DNA from: Sandaracinaceae bacterium
GTDB lineage: Bacteria > Myxococcota_A > Polyangia > Polyangiales > Sandaracinaceae
NCBI GenBank assembly: GCA_019637095.1
Contig: JAHBWG010000066.1
Coordinates: 1-54,269 of the forward strand
Length of the DNA: 54,269 nucleotides
Reading direction: 5' to 3'
The position numbers were made by a program, and so were the translations under genes. Of this stretch, positions 28,636 through 37,895 are shown piece after piece. Numbering within the stretch: position 1 is the stretch's first letter; every line of letters starts with the position of its first letter. The notes under the pieces were generated by a model. The model was not told where the DNA came from. It did not search any database and saw only the letters and a list, made by a program, of their open reading frames with translations.

Positions 28636-30098
28636 GCGAGCCGCGCCCGCGCGTCCTGATCGTCGACGACCTCGAGGACAACCTCGATCTCCTGGCGCGC
28701 CGGCTCGAGCGCAAGGGCTACGCGGTGTCGGTCGCGTCGAGCGGCCCCGACGCGCTCGCGCTCGTCGACGCGCGCCCCCTCGAGCTCGTGATCCTCGACG
28801 TGATGATGCCCGGCATGAGCGGGCTCGAGGTGCTCGAGCGGATCCGCGAGACGCGAGGCCCCCAGGAGCTGCCGGTGATCATGGCGACCGCCAAGGGCGA
28901 CTCGAGCGACGTCGTCGAGGCGCTCGACAAGGGCGCCAACGACTACGTCGTGAAGCCGATCGACCTCGACGTCCTGATCGCGCGGATGCGCGCGGCCCTG
29001 CGCGCCGTGGTCCGCGCGCCCGCCCCGCCGGAGACGGAGATCGTCGCCGGCCACCAGCTCGACGGGAAGTACGCGCTCGGCGAGCGGCTCGGCGTCGGCG
29101 GCTTCGGCACCGTCTACCGCGCGACGCACGTCGCGTTGCGGAACCCGGTCGCGGTCAAGATCCTCCACGAGCACCTGCTCGGCTCTCAGCAGGCGATCCG
29201 ACGCTTCGCGCAGGAGGGCGTGTCCGCGTGTCGCGTGCGGCACCCGAACGCGGTCGCGATCCTCGACGCCGGCACGACGTGGGACGGGCTGCCCTACCTC
29301 GTCATGGAGCTGCTCTCGGGGCCGACCCTCCAGCAGGAGCTCGAGCGTGAGCGCGTGCTCCGGCTCGCGCGCGCCGCCGAGATCGCGTCCCCCCTCTGCG
29401 CGGCGCTCGACGCGGCGCACCGCGAGGGGATCGTCCACCGCGACGTGAAGCCCGCCAACGTGATGCTCGCGCGCGACGCGACGGGCGTCGAGGTGGTGAA
29501 GGTCCTCGACTTCGGGATCGCCAAGCTCCTCGAGCCATCCCCCGACGCGCCCGCCACCGTCGACGAGATCGCGGGTACCCCGCAGTACATGGCGCCCGAG
29601 CGCCTGCTCGGCGAGCGCTCCGACGGACGCTCCGACATCTACAGCGTCGGCGTGACCCTCTACACCATGCTGACCGGCGCGCTGCCCTTCACCTACCAGA
29701 GCGACAACGTGCTCGTGCAGGCGCTCCAGCAGCTGCGCAGCACCCCGCGGCCCCTCGGCGTGCTGCGCCCGGACCTGCCGGACGACCTCGTCGCCGCGGT
29801 GATGGCCGCGCTCGACCGCGAGCCCCAGCAGCGTCCGTCGCTGCTCACGCTCGCCGGCGTCGTGGCGGAGCACGCGCAGACGTTCGAGGAGCCGGTGTGG
29901 CCCCCCGAGGTGGCCGCCGAGCGCTCGCTCGCGTTCGACGTCACCGAGACCGGTGCGCTCGTCCCGCGGCGCGAGCCGGGCTCGACCCGCGCGGAGCGCC
30001 CGGCGCCCCGCCCCGAGTCCGGCACCGTCGCGAAGCGCGGCGATGACGGAGAAGGCGGCGACCGCGACGGCGGCGCGGGCGAAGCGAACGGACGTTGA
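28632..30098 (+). CDS. Receiver domain fused to Ser/Thr protein kinase
   Basis: 488 aa from the GTG at 28632, overlapping the response regulator by 4 bp. Residues ~5-122 are a receiver domain (Asp56 in VILDVMMPGMSG, Lys in VKPID). Residues ~143-405 are a Hanks kinase with all key motifs: LGVGGFGTVYRA, VAVKILHEH, IVHRDVKPANVML, VLDFGIAKLL, GTPQYMAPERLL. The tail of ~80 residues is Pro/Arg/Gly-rich and disordered, without a membrane span. Phosphorylation of the receiver by the operon's histidine kinase would be expected to switch the Ser/Thr kinase, changing a two-component signal into Ser/Thr phosphorylation. Targets are unknown. Last gene of the operon. Confidence 0.92.
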   Translation: MSEPRPRVLIVDDLEDNLDLLARRLERKGYAVSVASSGPDALALVDARPLELVILDVMMPGMSGLEVLERIRETRGPQELPVIMATAKGDSSDVVEALDKGANDYVVKPIDLDVLIARMRAALRAVVRAPAPPETEIVAGHQLDGKYALGERLGVGGFGTVYRATHVALRNPVAVKILHEHLLGSQQAIRRFAQEGVSACRVRHPNAVAILDAGTTWDGLPYLVMELLSGPTLQQELERERVLRLARAAEIASPLCAALDAAHREGIVHRDVKPANVMLARDATGVEVVKVLDFGIAKLLEPSPDAPATVDEIAGTPQYMAPERLLGERSDGRSDIYSVGVTLYTMLTGALPFTYQSDNVLVQALQQLRSTPRPLGVLRPDLPDDLVAAVMAALDREPQQRPSLLTLAGVVAEHAQTFEEPVWPPEVAAERSLAFDVTETGALVPRREPGSTRAERPAPRPESGTVAKRGDDGEGGDRDGGAGEANGR

Positions 30099-30167
30099 GC
30101 CTGCCATCGCGGGGTCGGCCGCGTGCGCGCTCGATCGCTCGACGCGCTCCGAGGCCGCCGAGCCGGC

Positions 30168-32192
30168 TCACTCGCTCGGCGCGTCGCTCGCCTCGCCGCG
30201 CGCGCGCGTGCACGCCTGCTCGTAGCCCATCTCGCACGCGCGCCGGTAGAGGCCGAGCGCCGCGGCCGCGTTCGGCGCGCCGCCGAGCAGGCCCCGCTCG
30301 TGCGCGCGGCCGAGGTTGAAGCACGCCCGCGCCTCACCACCATCGCAGGCGAGGTGGTAGAGGCGCGCCGCCTCGTGCACGTCGCGCCGCGCGCCCTGGC
30401 CCGTCTCGAGGAGCGAGCCGAGGTTGTTGCATCCGAGGAGGTCGCCGCGGCGGCAGGCGCGCTCGAACAGGTCGCGGGCGCGGCCCGGGTGGCGCGGCAT
30501 CCCGCGCCCGGTCAACGCGGCGACCCCGAGGCTCGTGCAGGCCTCGCCGAGCCCACGCTCGCACGCGCGCTCGAACAACCGCGCGCCGCCCTCGACGTCG
30601 ACGGCGCCGCCGAGCCCCGACTGCATGGCGTGACCGAGGCTGTTGCACCCGCGCAGGTCGCCGCCGTCGCACGCCTGCGTGAAGAGCTGCCGCGCGCGCC
30701 GCTCGTCGAGCCGCACCCCCGTTCCGTCCCGGTGCACGAGCCCGAGCCGCGTGCAGCCGTAGAGCTCGTCCGCCTCGCACGCGGCGCGGAAGGACGCCAC
30801 CGCGCGCGCCACGTCGCGCGCGACGCCGCCGCGCCCCTCGAGCATGCGCACGCCGAGGTTCACGCACCCGAGGTGCAGGCCCGCGTCGCACGCGCGCCGG
30901 AACTGCTGCGCGGCGCTCCCGAGGTCCCGCTCGACCCCGTGCCCGCGCTCGTAGAGGAGCCCGAGGTTGTTGCACCCGAGCATCTCGGCGCCGTCGCACG
31001 CGCGGCGCGACAGCTCGAGGGCGCGCGCGTAGTCGCGGGTCACACCGCGCCCGTCCTCGTGTAGCACCGCGAGGCTCACGCACGCCGCGAGGTCGCCGCC
31101 GGTGCAGCCGCGGCCGTAGAGCTCGGCGGCGCGCGCCGGATCCTCGGGCCCGCCCTGCCCGTTCTCGAGCAGCTGGCCGAGCATCGCGCACGCCTCGGCG
31201 TCGCGCAGGGTGCAGCCGCGCGTGAGCGCGCGACGCGCCTCCGCCCAGTCGTCGCGGTCCTCCGCGAGCCGCCCCTCGCTCGTGCACGCGACCGCGACGT
31301 CCCCCTCACACGCGCGGCGGAAGAGCTGCGCCGCCTGCGCCGGGCTCGACTCCTCGAGCAGGAGCGCCAGGTCGTTGCACGCCGCGAGGTCGCCCTCGTC
31401 GCACGCGTTGCCGAAGAGCCGGCGCGCGCGCGGAAGATCCGGCCGCGGGTCGGACAGGATCGCGCGCGCGACGAGCACGCACGCGATCGGGTCCGCGCGC
31501 TCGCAGCCGCGCTCGAAGAGGCGCCGCGCCTGCGCGGCGTCGCGCGCGACGCCGAGCCCGTCGGCGTGCATGCGCCCGAGCGCGGTGCAGGCGATGCCGT
31601 CGCCGCCGCGGCACCCCTGCGTGAGGAGCGAGGCCGCGCGCTGCCGATCCGCCGCGACGTCGCTGCCCGCGAGGCGACGGCCGAGGTAAGTGCAAGCCGG
31701 CGCGAACTCGTAGCGGCAGGAGAGCTCGTAGAACTCCTGCGCGCGGTGCGGATCGCGCGCGACGCCCGCGCCGCGCTCGAAGATCCGGCCCGCGTCGAAG
31801 CAGCCCTGCCCGTGGCGCTGGTCGCACGCAGCGCGGAACATGCTGAGCGCGTCGCGCGGGTCCGGCGTCGCGCCCGGGCGAGGGCGCAGCAACAGCGCGC
31901 CTGCGCGGCGGCAGCCCTCGGGCGCGGTGCCCGCGCACGCGCGGCGGAACATCTCGAGGGCCTCGGCGAACCGATCGCGGGCCTCGAGCAGGTCGCCGGC
32001 CTCGGTGCACGCGTCGAGGTCCGCCGGCGCACAGCGCGCGCGCGCCGCCTCGAGCGCATCGGGGCAGCACCCGCGGGCGTCGCGCTGCGGACGAGGGCAA
32101 CTCGTGTTGCACTCGTCCTGCGCGGCGGCGCTGGACGGAAGGACGAGGAGGAGGGCGATGAGCCGGGCGAAGCGAAGGATCCCCACCTCCAC
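30168..32192 (-). CDS. Secreted Sel1/Hcp-like cysteine repeat protein
   Basis: About 674 aa. Signal peptide ([18 protein letters not shown]). The mature protein is built of Sel1-like helical repeats in which almost every unit has a C-x7-C pair at the helix junction ([27 protein letters not shown]); I count 18 such pairs from residue ~45 to the C-terminus. This is the pattern of Helicobacter cysteine-rich proteins (HcpA type), where each pair forms a disulphide. Probably a periplasmic or extracellular protein-binding scaffold. Start: two in-frame GTGs (32192, 32186) are possible, neither with an ideal ribosome binding site. The upstream gene ends 41 bp away on the same strand. Confidence 0.78.
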   Translation of the reverse strand: MEVGILRFARLIALLLVLPSSAAAQDECNTSCPRPQRDARGCCPDALEAARARCAPADLDACTEAGDLLEARDRFAEALEMFRRACAGTAPEGCRRAGALLLRPRPGATPDPRDALSMFRAACDQRHGQGCFDAGRIFERGAGVARDPHRAQEFYELSCRYEFAPACTYLGRRLAGSDVAADRQRAASLLTQGCRGGDGIACTALGRMHADGLGVARDAAQARRLFERGCERADPIACVLVARAILSDPRPDLPRARRLFGNACDEGDLAACNDLALLLEESSPAQAAQLFRRACEGDVAVACTSEGRLAEDRDDWAEARRALTRGCTLRDAEACAMLGQLLENGQGGPEDPARAAELYGRGCTGGDLAACVSLAVLHEDGRGVTRDYARALELSRRACDGAEMLGCNNLGLLYERGHGVERDLGSAAQQFRRACDAGLHLGCVNLGVRMLEGRGGVARDVARAVASFRAACEADELYGCTRLGLVHRDGTGVRLDERRARQLFTQACDGGDLRGCNSLGHAMQSGLGGAVDVEGGARLFERACERGLGEACTSLGVAALTGRGMPRHPGRARDLFERACRRGDLLGCNNLGSLLETGQGARRDVHEAARLYHLACDGGEARACFNLGRAHERGLLGGAPNAAAALGLYRRACEMGYEQACTRARGEASDAPSE

Positions 32193-32233
32193 GGTGTGCC
32201 ACGGCTCCGCGCGGCGAGCACGCGCGCGGCGCG

Positions 32234-33562
32234 TCAGCGCGCGAGCCGCTTGGCCTCGCGCAGGAGGCGGATCGCCTCGTCGCGACGCCCCTCGCGCGCC
32301 GCCGTCCACCCCGCGCTCCGCAGGTAGAGCGCCAGCCGCGCCCGCGCCCCCGGCTCGCGGGCGGCGGCGGCGCGGCGCAGGAGCGCGACCCCCTCCTCGC
32401 TCGCGCCCGTCGCGAGCCACGCGTCGGCGAGCACGAGGTGACCGCGCGGCGGCGGCTCCGCGTCCGCGCGCGCACAGAGCGCTCGCACCAAGGTGCGCGC
32501 CGGCTCGCGCGCGAAGGGCGCGCCGACGAGCACCGCCGTCCAGAGCGGCGCCTCGACGCGCGCACCCCCCGCGATCCGGAAGTGCGCCTCGCGCAGGAGC
32601 TCGCGCACCTCGGCCGCGCGCCCCTCGCGCGCCGCGTGCACGATCGCGAGCGCGAGCCACTCCACGAGCAGCCGCCCCTCCCGCGGCCGCGGCCCCGGCG
32701 CGAGCCCGTCGAGCACCGCGCGCGCGCGCAGTCCGGCCTCGTCCCGCGCAGCGCCCGCCGCGCCAGCGGCCATGCGCGCGAGCGCGTCGAGCGCGGCGAG
32801 CGCCTCGGGCGACGCGCCGCCCTGCACGAGGATCGCCCGCACGCGATCGCGCTCGATCGCGCTCGACGCCGCGCTCTCGGCGTGGAGCGCCGCGCGCGCC
32901 AGCGCGTGCTCGCCGACGGGGCCGCCGGCGCGCACGAGCTCCTCGAGCACGTCGAGCGCCGCTGCGCGCCGGTAGCGACCGGACGAGCCGAGCGCCGCGA
33001 CCGCGACGGCGAGCCGATGCTCCGGCGGCGCGCTCGCGAGCGGGAGCAGCGCCTCCGCGCGGCGCGCGCGCTCGCCGGGGTCGGCGGTCGCGAGCAACGC
33101 GCGCACGCGCGCGCGCGACTCCAGGCGAGGGCGCCCCGCCGCGCGCGCCGCCGCGTGGTCGTACGCCTCGCGCGCGCCCGCTTCGTGCGCCGCCTCGAGC
33201 GCGAGCCCGAGGAGGTAGCTCGCCGGCGCCTCCGCGCGCGTCTCGCGCACGCGCGCCACCTCCGCGCGCGCGAGCGCCACCGCCGACGCGCGCTCGCCCT
33301 CCTTCAACAGCGCCCGCACCACCCGCCGGACCGCGCGGTGCTCACCGTGCCGCTCCGTCTCCCACGCGACGCACCGGATCCCGAAGCGCACCGGGTCGAC
33401 CCCTGCCGCGAGCCGCAGGACCTCGAGCCGCGCGCGGGCGCGCGCCGCGCCCTCCGGCATCGAGTCGAGCAGCGGCGCGAGCGCGCGCAAGGCGGCGCGC
33501 TTGCCGAGGCTGCGCTCGATCCGCTCCGCCCCGTCGATCGCCAGCTCGTCGAGCATGCCCAT
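32234..33562 (-). CDS. Helical repeat protein of unknown function
   Basis: 442 aa from the ATG at 33562 ([20 protein letters not shown]); a GTG 27 nt upstream is also possible. It consists of Ala/Arg/Glu-rich helices in TPR-like register throughout ([40 protein letters not shown]). There is no signal peptide, membrane span or catalytic motif. The family is not recognised. It probably shares a transcript with the Sel1/Hcp-like gene downstream and is divergent from cysC across 114 bp. Confidence 0.6.
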   Translation of the reverse strand: MGMLDELAIDGAERIERSLGKRAALRALAPLLDSMPEGAARARARLEVLRLAAGVDPVRFGIRCVAWETERHGEHRAVRRVVRALLKEGERASAVALARAEVARVRETRAEAPASYLLGLALEAAHEAGAREAYDHAAARAAGRPRLESRARVRALLATADPGERARRAEALLPLASAPPEHRLAVAVAALGSSGRYRRAAALDVLEELVRAGGPVGEHALARAALHAESAASSAIERDRVRAILVQGGASPEALAALDALARMAAGAAGAARDEAGLRARAVLDGLAPGPRPREGRLLVEWLALAIVHAAREGRAAEVRELLREAHFRIAGGARVEAPLWTAVLVGAPFAREPARTLVRALCARADAEPPPRGHLVLADAWLATGASEEGVALLRRAAAAREPGARARLALYLRSAGWTAAREGRRDEAIRLLREAKRLAR

Positions 33563-33662
33563 CGCGCCGTCGAGCCTGCCACCCCGCACCCCGCGAGGCG
33601 AGCCCGGTCGAGCCGCCGCGACCGCCGCGCCCGTCGCGGTGGTCTCGGGAGGGCCGGTGCTC

Positions 33663-33668
33663 TACGGT
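33663..33668 (+). promoter_or_regulatory. Possible -10 hexamer (TACGGT) of cysC
   Basis: TACGGT ends 8 nt before the cysC ATG and no Shine-Dalgarno sequence is visible, consistent with a leaderless transcript. No clear -35 is seen. Confidence 0.3.
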
Positions 33669-33676
33669 GCGCCGTC

Positions 33677-34282
33677 ATGACCGCCACCGACGTCACCTGG
33701 CACCACGGCGAGGTCACGCGCGACGCGCGCGAAGCGCTGCTCGGACACCGCGCCGCGTGCCTCTGGCTCACCGGCCTCAGCGGCTCCGGCAAGAGCACCC
33801 TCGCCCGCCGCGTCGAGCGCCTCCTCGTGGAGCGCGGCGTGCTCGCGTACGTCCTCGACGGCGACAACCTCCGCCATGGCCTCAACGCCGACCTCGGCTT
33901 CTCCGCCGCCGCGCGCGAGGAGAACGTCCGCCGCGTCGGCGAGGTCGCGCGCCTCCTCGTCGACGCCGGCGTCGTCGTGCTCGCCGCGTTCATCTCCCCT
34001 TACCGCGCCGATCGCGCGCGCGTCCGCGCCCTCTTCGAAGAGGGCCGCTTCGTCGAGATCCACGTCGCGACCCCGCTCGAGGAGTGCGAGCGCCGTGATC
34101 CGAAGGGCCTCTACGCGCGGGCGCGCGCGGGCGAGATCACCTCGTTCACCGGCGTCAGCGACCCCTACGAGCCGCCCGCGTCCCCGGAGCTCGTCGTCGA
34201 CACCACCGGCGCCGCGCTCGACGCGACGGCCGCCGAGGTCGTCGCGTGGCTCGCCCGCGCCGCGCTGATCCCGCCCGCCTGA
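33677..34282 (+). CDS. cysC: Adenylylsulfate (APS) kinase
   Basis: 201 aa from the ATG at 33677. It phosphorylates APS to PAPS with ATP. The P-loop GLSGSGKST (33-41) sits at the usual place, followed by [17 protein letters not shown], the [10 protein letters not shown] helix, FISPYRADR and [14 protein letters not shown], all signatures of bacterial CysC. There is no ATP sulfurylase (cysD/cysN or sat) beside it, so it is a stand-alone gene. The PAPS-type reductase gene cysH at 45281 would use its product. It ends 18 bp from the end of mltG on the other strand. Confidence 0.93.
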   Translation: MTATDVTWHHGEVTRDAREALLGHRAACLWLTGLSGSGKSTLARRVERLLVERGVLAYVLDGDNLRHGLNADLGFSAAAREENVRRVGEVARLLVDAGVVVLAAFISPYRADRARVRALFEEGRFVEIHVATPLEECERRDPKGLYARARAGEITSFTGVSDPYEPPASPELVVDTTGAALDATAAEVVAWLARAALIPPA

Positions 34283-34300
34283 GCGCCGCTCCGAGCCGGG

Positions 34301-35404
34301 TCACCGCCGGCGCCAGCGCGCGACGGCGGCGTTGTGCTCCTCGAGCGTCTCGCTGAACGCGTGGCGACCCTGCCCGCGCGCGACGAAGTAGAGGTAGCGG
34401 TTGGGCTCGTGGTCGAGCACCGCACGGATCGAGGCGAGGCCGGGGTTCGAGATCGGCCCCGGCGGCAGGCCCTCGTGGCGGTAGGTGTTGTAGACGTTCT
34501 CGCGGTCCGAGAGCATCGAGCGCGTGATCGTCCCCGAGAACCCCGCGCAGCTCGGCGCGGCGTCGCGGGCGGCGAGGCAGCCGTACGACACCGTCGGATC
34601 GGCCTGGAGCCGTCGCGGGGAGAAGCCGGGCACGCGGAGCCGGTTGAGGAACACCCGCGCGATGATCGGGCGCTCGTCGGCGACGACGGCCTCCTTCTCG
34701 ATGATGCTCGCGAGCACGAGCACCTCGTGCGGCCCCCACGACAGCGTCGCCTCGAGCTCGCGCATCGCGCTCGCGTGCTCCTCGAAGAGCGGCGCCGCGC
34801 GCCGGCGGTGGTTGGCCACCATCCGGCGCACGATGCCCTCCGCCCCGAGCGACGCGGTGAGCCGGTACGTGTCGGGGTGCAAGTAACCTTCCGCGCTCGG
34901 CGCGCTCACGCCGAGCTCGTCGAGCAGCGCGCGGTCCTCCGTCGCGGCGAGGAACGACGCCGCGTCGGTGATCCCCCAGCGCTCGAGCCGCGCCGCGATC
35001 GCGAAGCGGTGGAAGCCCTCCGGCACGACGACGCGCACCGTGGCGTCGCCGTACCCGACGGCCACGCGCATGAGCACGTCCCCCGGCGTCATGTCGTCGG
35101 TGAGCAGGACCTCGCCCTCGCGCAGGCGATGGTCCGCGCGCATCAGGCGCGCGTGGAGCGCGAACACCCACGGGTCCTCGATGGCGCCGGCCGCGGCGAG
35201 CCGCGCGGCGAGCTCGTCGACGTCGAGGTCCGGGCGCACCTCGACCCGCACCTCGCGGCCCCGGCCCGGCCCGGCGCGCTTCGGGTACACGATGGCGAGC
35301 CAGCCGATCGACGCGACCGCCGCGGCGAGGAGCGCCGCGAGGCCGAAGATCAGCGCTCGGACGAGCGCTCGGCGCGCGCCGCGCTCGGCTCGCTTGCGTC
35401 CCAA
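34301..35404 (-). CDS. mltG: Endolytic peptidoglycan transglycosylase MltG
   Basis: 367 aa. The start is taken as the TTG at 35404 (MGRKRAERGARRAL), because AGGAG lies 6 nt upstream and no ATG or GTG precedes the membrane anchor; this puts the first 55 bp inside ruvX. A basic N-terminus is followed by one transmembrane helix (about 18-40), then the YceG-like domain with the catalytic Glu236 in ASIIEKEAV, LQADPTVSYG, and YNTYRHEGLPPGPISNPG. It cuts nascent glycan strands in the periplasm and sets their length. Length is typical (about 340). The ruvX-mltG order is common in bacteria. Confidence 0.9.
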   Translation of the reverse strand: MGRKRAERGARRALVRALIFGLAALLAAAVASIGWLAIVYPKRAGPGRGREVRVEVRPDLDVDELAARLAAAGAIEDPWVFALHARLMRADHRLREGEVLLTDDMTPGDVLMRVAVGYGDATVRVVVPEGFHRFAIAARLERWGITDAASFLAATEDRALLDELGVSAPSAEGYLHPDTYRLTASLGAEGIVRRMVANHRRRAAPLFEEHASAMRELEATLSWGPHEVLVLASIIEKEAVVADERPIIARVFLNRLRVPGFSPRRLQADPTVSYGCLAARDAAPSCAGFSGTITRSMLSDRENVYNTYRHEGLPPGPISNPGLASIRAVLDHEPNRYLYFVARGQGRHAFSETLEEHNAAVARWRRR

Positions 35405-35829
35405 AGGTCGTCTCCTGCCCGCGCCCGGCTGTCGAGGTAGCTCGACAACAGGAGGGCCGCCGCGACGCGGTCGAGCTTGCCCTTCTGCTCCTTGGCCCGG
35501 ACGCCGCCCTCGCGCAGCGCCCGCTCCGCCGCCGCGCTCGAGAGGCGCTCGTCCCAGAGCACCACCGGCACGCCGGCGCGTTGCTCGAGGAGCTCCGCGA
35601 AGCGACGCGCGCGCCGCGCCGACGCGCCCTCGCGTCCGTCGAGGTGGAGCGGCAGGCCCACCACGATCTCCCCGACGCCCTCGCTCGCGACGAGCTCGGC
35701 GAGCCGCGTCAACAGCGCGCTCGGGTCGCCGCGCTCCCACGTCGCGTACGGCGTCGCGAAGGTCCCGCCCTCGTCCGAGAGCGCGAGCCCCACCCGCCGC
35801 TCCCCGTGATCGATCGCGAGCCGCCGCAT
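35350..35829 (-). CDS. ruvX: Putative pre-16S rRNA nuclease / Holliday junction resolvase-like RuvX (YqgF)
   Basis: 159 aa from the ATG at 35829. RNase H-like fold with the catalytic Asp in AIDHGERRVGLALSD, the VVGLPLHLDG strand and VVLWDERLSS, then KLDRVAAALLLSSYLD near the C-terminus; the normal length is about 140-150. In E. coli the protein trims the 5-prime end of 16S rRNA precursor; a resolvase role has also been proposed. Its 3-prime end overlaps the predicted mltG start by 55 bp, so the two are co-transcribed. Confidence 0.9.
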   Translation of the reverse strand: MRRLAIDHGERRVGLALSDEGGTFATPYATWERGDPSALLTRLAELVASEGVGEIVVGLPLHLDGREGASARRARRFAELLEQRAGVPVVLWDERLSSAAAERALREGGVRAKEQKGKLDRVAAALLLSSYLDSRARAGDDLWDASEPSAARAERSSER

Positions 35830-35963
35830 GCGCCCGCGATGTACCAGGGCCTCCGCCCGAGCGCACGCCGCGCGGTGACCGCGGGCGCGTCGTCACGCTC
35901 GTTTGAGTGTCGAAATCGCCCGCCCCGCGCGAAACGGGCTGGAAACGCGGCCGCGACGCCGAC

Positions 35964-35969
35964 TACCCT
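35964..35969 (+). promoter_or_regulatory. Possible -10 hexamer (TACCCT) of glk
   Basis: TACCCT ends 8 nt before the GTG start of glucokinase, without a Shine-Dalgarno sequence between them. TGGAAA lies 18 bp upstream but is a poor -35. Confidence 0.3.
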
Positions 35970-35977
35970 CACGCGCC

Positions 35978-36964
35978 GTGCGGATCCTGGTCGGCGACAT
36001 CGGCGGAACGAAGACGCTGCTCGCGCTCTACGAGGGCGCGCGCGCGGCCGAGCTCCGCGAGACGCGACGGGAGCGTTACGAGAACGCGTCGAGCGACGGG
36101 CTCGCGCCGATCCTCGCCGACTTCGTCGCGTCGGGCGAGCCGATCGACGCGGCGGTGCTCGGCGTCGCGGGCCCGGTCGAGGACGACGTCTGCAACGCGA
36201 CGAACCTGCCGTGGGTGATCGACGCGCGCCGCCTCGCCGCGCAGCTCGCGATCCCGCGGGCGGCGCTGATCAACGACTTCGAGGCGGTCGCGCTCGGCCT
36301 CGACGCGCTGCCGTCGAGCGCGCTCGAGGTGCTGCAGGATCGGCCCGCCGATCCCGGCGCGCCGCGCGCGGTGCTCGGCGCGGGCACCGGGCTCGGCGAG
36401 GCGATCCTCGTCCCGACGGGCGGCGCGCTGCCGCGCGTGCTGCCGACCGAGGGCGGGCACGTCGACTTCGCGCCGCGCGACGAGGTGGAGATCGATCTGC
36501 TGCGCTTCGCGCAGGCGCGCTTCCCCCGCGTGTGCGTCGAGCGCCTCGTGTCGGGCCCCGGGATCGCCGTCGTCTACGATCACATCGTGGCCTCGGGCGC
36601 CGCGCCCGCGTCGCCGTCGGTGCCCGACGCGACGAGCGGCGACGATCGGAGCGCCGCGATCAGCCGCGCGGCGGCCGCGGGCGAGGAAGCGGCCGGCCTC
36701 GCGATCCGGCGCTTCGTCTCGCTCTACGGCGCGGAGGCGGGGAACTTCGCGCTCAAGTGCCTGCCGTTCGGCGGCCTGTACGTCGCGGGCGGGATCGCGC
36801 CGCGAATGATCGAGGCGCTGCGGGCGGGCGGGTTCATCGAGGCGTTCCGCGCGAAAGGCCGGATGGCGCCGCTGCTCGATCGGGTCCGCGTGAGCGTCGT
36901 GCTCGACCCGGCGGTCGGCCTGCTCGGCGCGAAGGCGAAGGCCGTCGCGATGCTCGGCGCGTGA
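35978..36964 (+). CDS. glk: Glucokinase
   Basis: 328 aa from the GTG at 35978 (MRILVGDIGGTKTLLALYEG). It phosphorylates glucose to glucose-6-phosphate with ATP. The phosphate motif DIGGTKT, INDFEAVALG with the catalytic Asp, GAGTGLGEAIL and TEGGHVDFAPRDEVEIDLL match the E. coli-type GlcK family; the length is normal (about 320). The frame stays open ~75 nt upstream to an ATG, but the extension lacks conservation and the GTG immediately precedes the family's N-terminal strand. It is a single gene, divergent from ruvX. Confidence 0.92.
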   Translation: MRILVGDIGGTKTLLALYEGARAAELRETRRERYENASSDGLAPILADFVASGEPIDAAVLGVAGPVEDDVCNATNLPWVIDARRLAAQLAIPRAALINDFEAVALGLDALPSSALEVLQDRPADPGAPRAVLGAGTGLGEAILVPTGGALPRVLPTEGGHVDFAPRDEVEIDLLRFAQARFPRVCVERLVSGPGIAVVYDHIVASGAAPASPSVPDATSGDDRSAAISRAAAAGEEAAGLAIRRFVSLYGAEAGNFALKCLPFGGLYVAGGIAPRMIEALRAGGFIEAFRAKGRMAPLLDRVRVSVVLDPAVGLLGAKAKAVAMLGA

Positions 36965-37007
36965 CGGGCTTTACGCCAACGGCGCGCGGCCCCATAGGCG
37001 CCCCTCG

Positions 37008-37439
37008 ATGCCGGTGATCTACGAGGACGAGCACATCGTCGTCGACGAGCGGCCCGAGCGACGGGTCGTGCTCGTGCGGCGAAAGCGGACCCGCCCCGAG
37101 ACGCCCGAGGTGCTGATCGAGGGCTACCAGGAGGCGCTCGGGCTCAACACGGGGCGCCACCGCGGCTGGGGCCTCGTGCTCGACATGCGGGAGGCGCTCG
37201 GCCGCACCGACCAGGACTTCGAGCGCGCGATGGCGCCGCTCCAGCGCCACGTGCGGCGCGTCTACGCGCGCGTGGTCCTGCTCGTCGCGACGGCGGCGGG
37301 CGAGCTGCACTCGCACCGCATCGCCCGCGAGCAGGGCTTCGGGACCGAGGTCACCCGCGACGAGGACGAGGCGATCGCCCTCGCCGCCGGCGCGCCCGAG
37401 GATCCCGTACCACGCTCGAACGATCGAAAGACGACTTGA
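37008..37439 (+). CDS. Small unknown protein, possibly SpoIIAA-like fold
   Basis: 143 aa from the ATG at 37008. N-terminal beta strands (IYEDEHIVVDERPERRVVLVRR), a middle GWGLVLDMREALGRTDQDFE segment, then RRVYARVVLLVATAAGELHSHRI and a C-terminal helix DEDEAIALAAG. The strand-helix order recalls SpoIIAA-like/STAS folds in small myxobacterial proteins, but no diagnostic motif is present, so this is a guess from shape. It is cytosolic. It ends 12 bp from the end of the frameshifted gene on the other strand. Confidence 0.55.
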   Translation: MPVIYEDEHIVVDERPERRVVLVRRKRTRPETPEVLIEGYQEALGLNTGRHRGWGLVLDMREALGRTDQDFERAMAPLQRHVRRVYARVVLLVATAAGELHSHRIAREQGFGTEVTRDEDEAIALAAGAPEDPVPRSNDRKTT

Positions 37440-37451
37440 CGCGCACCGCCG

Positions 37452-37854
37452 TCAGCATTCGTCGAAGGTGATCGCGCCGACGACCCGCGTTCCGTCCTCG
37501 AGCGTGCAGTCGAGCCGGACGTGGCCTCCCACGAGCCGCACGTCGTCGACCACGGTGCCGGTCGGCTCGACGTTCGCGTCGTAGGTGGCGCACCGATCGC
37601 GCGACACCGGGAACACCGTGCAGTCCGTGCCGTTCGCGTTGCGGCAGCTCCCCGGCACCTCGATCTCGACGCGGTGCCCCGTGACGTGGTCGAGCGACAC
37701 GTAGACGGCGCCGTCGTTCGGACCGTCGGCGTGCACGTTGGCGCCGAGCCGACCGTACGGCACAGCCGGTCGGCACGAACGTGAAGTCGCCGTGGGGCCC
37801 GCCGCTCACCGTCATCGAGCCCTCGGCGCTCCCGCAGTCGCCGACGGCGAGCAC
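37452..37854 (-). pseudogene. Frameshifted remnant of a small secreted or lipoprotein gene
   Basis: Two minus-strand frames read as one protein interrupted by a frameshift around 37755-37770. The first, from a GTG at 37854, gives LAVGDCGSAEGSMTVSGG and GGPHGDFTFVPTGCAV, then turns to Arg-rich nonsense. The other frame continues from the same place with PYGRLGANVHADGPNDGAVY and runs as a beta-rich domain with four Cys to TFDEC. The N-terminal part has no complete signal peptide, and a stop lies in frame upstream of the GTG. It is therefore either a decaying gene or one with a sequencing error. If only the second frame is used, a 103-aa protein without signal peptide results. Confidence 0.5.
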
Positions 37855-37895
37855 CTCCGCCCGCGAATTCCGGCGGGTTCAGACGAATCGGTGCT

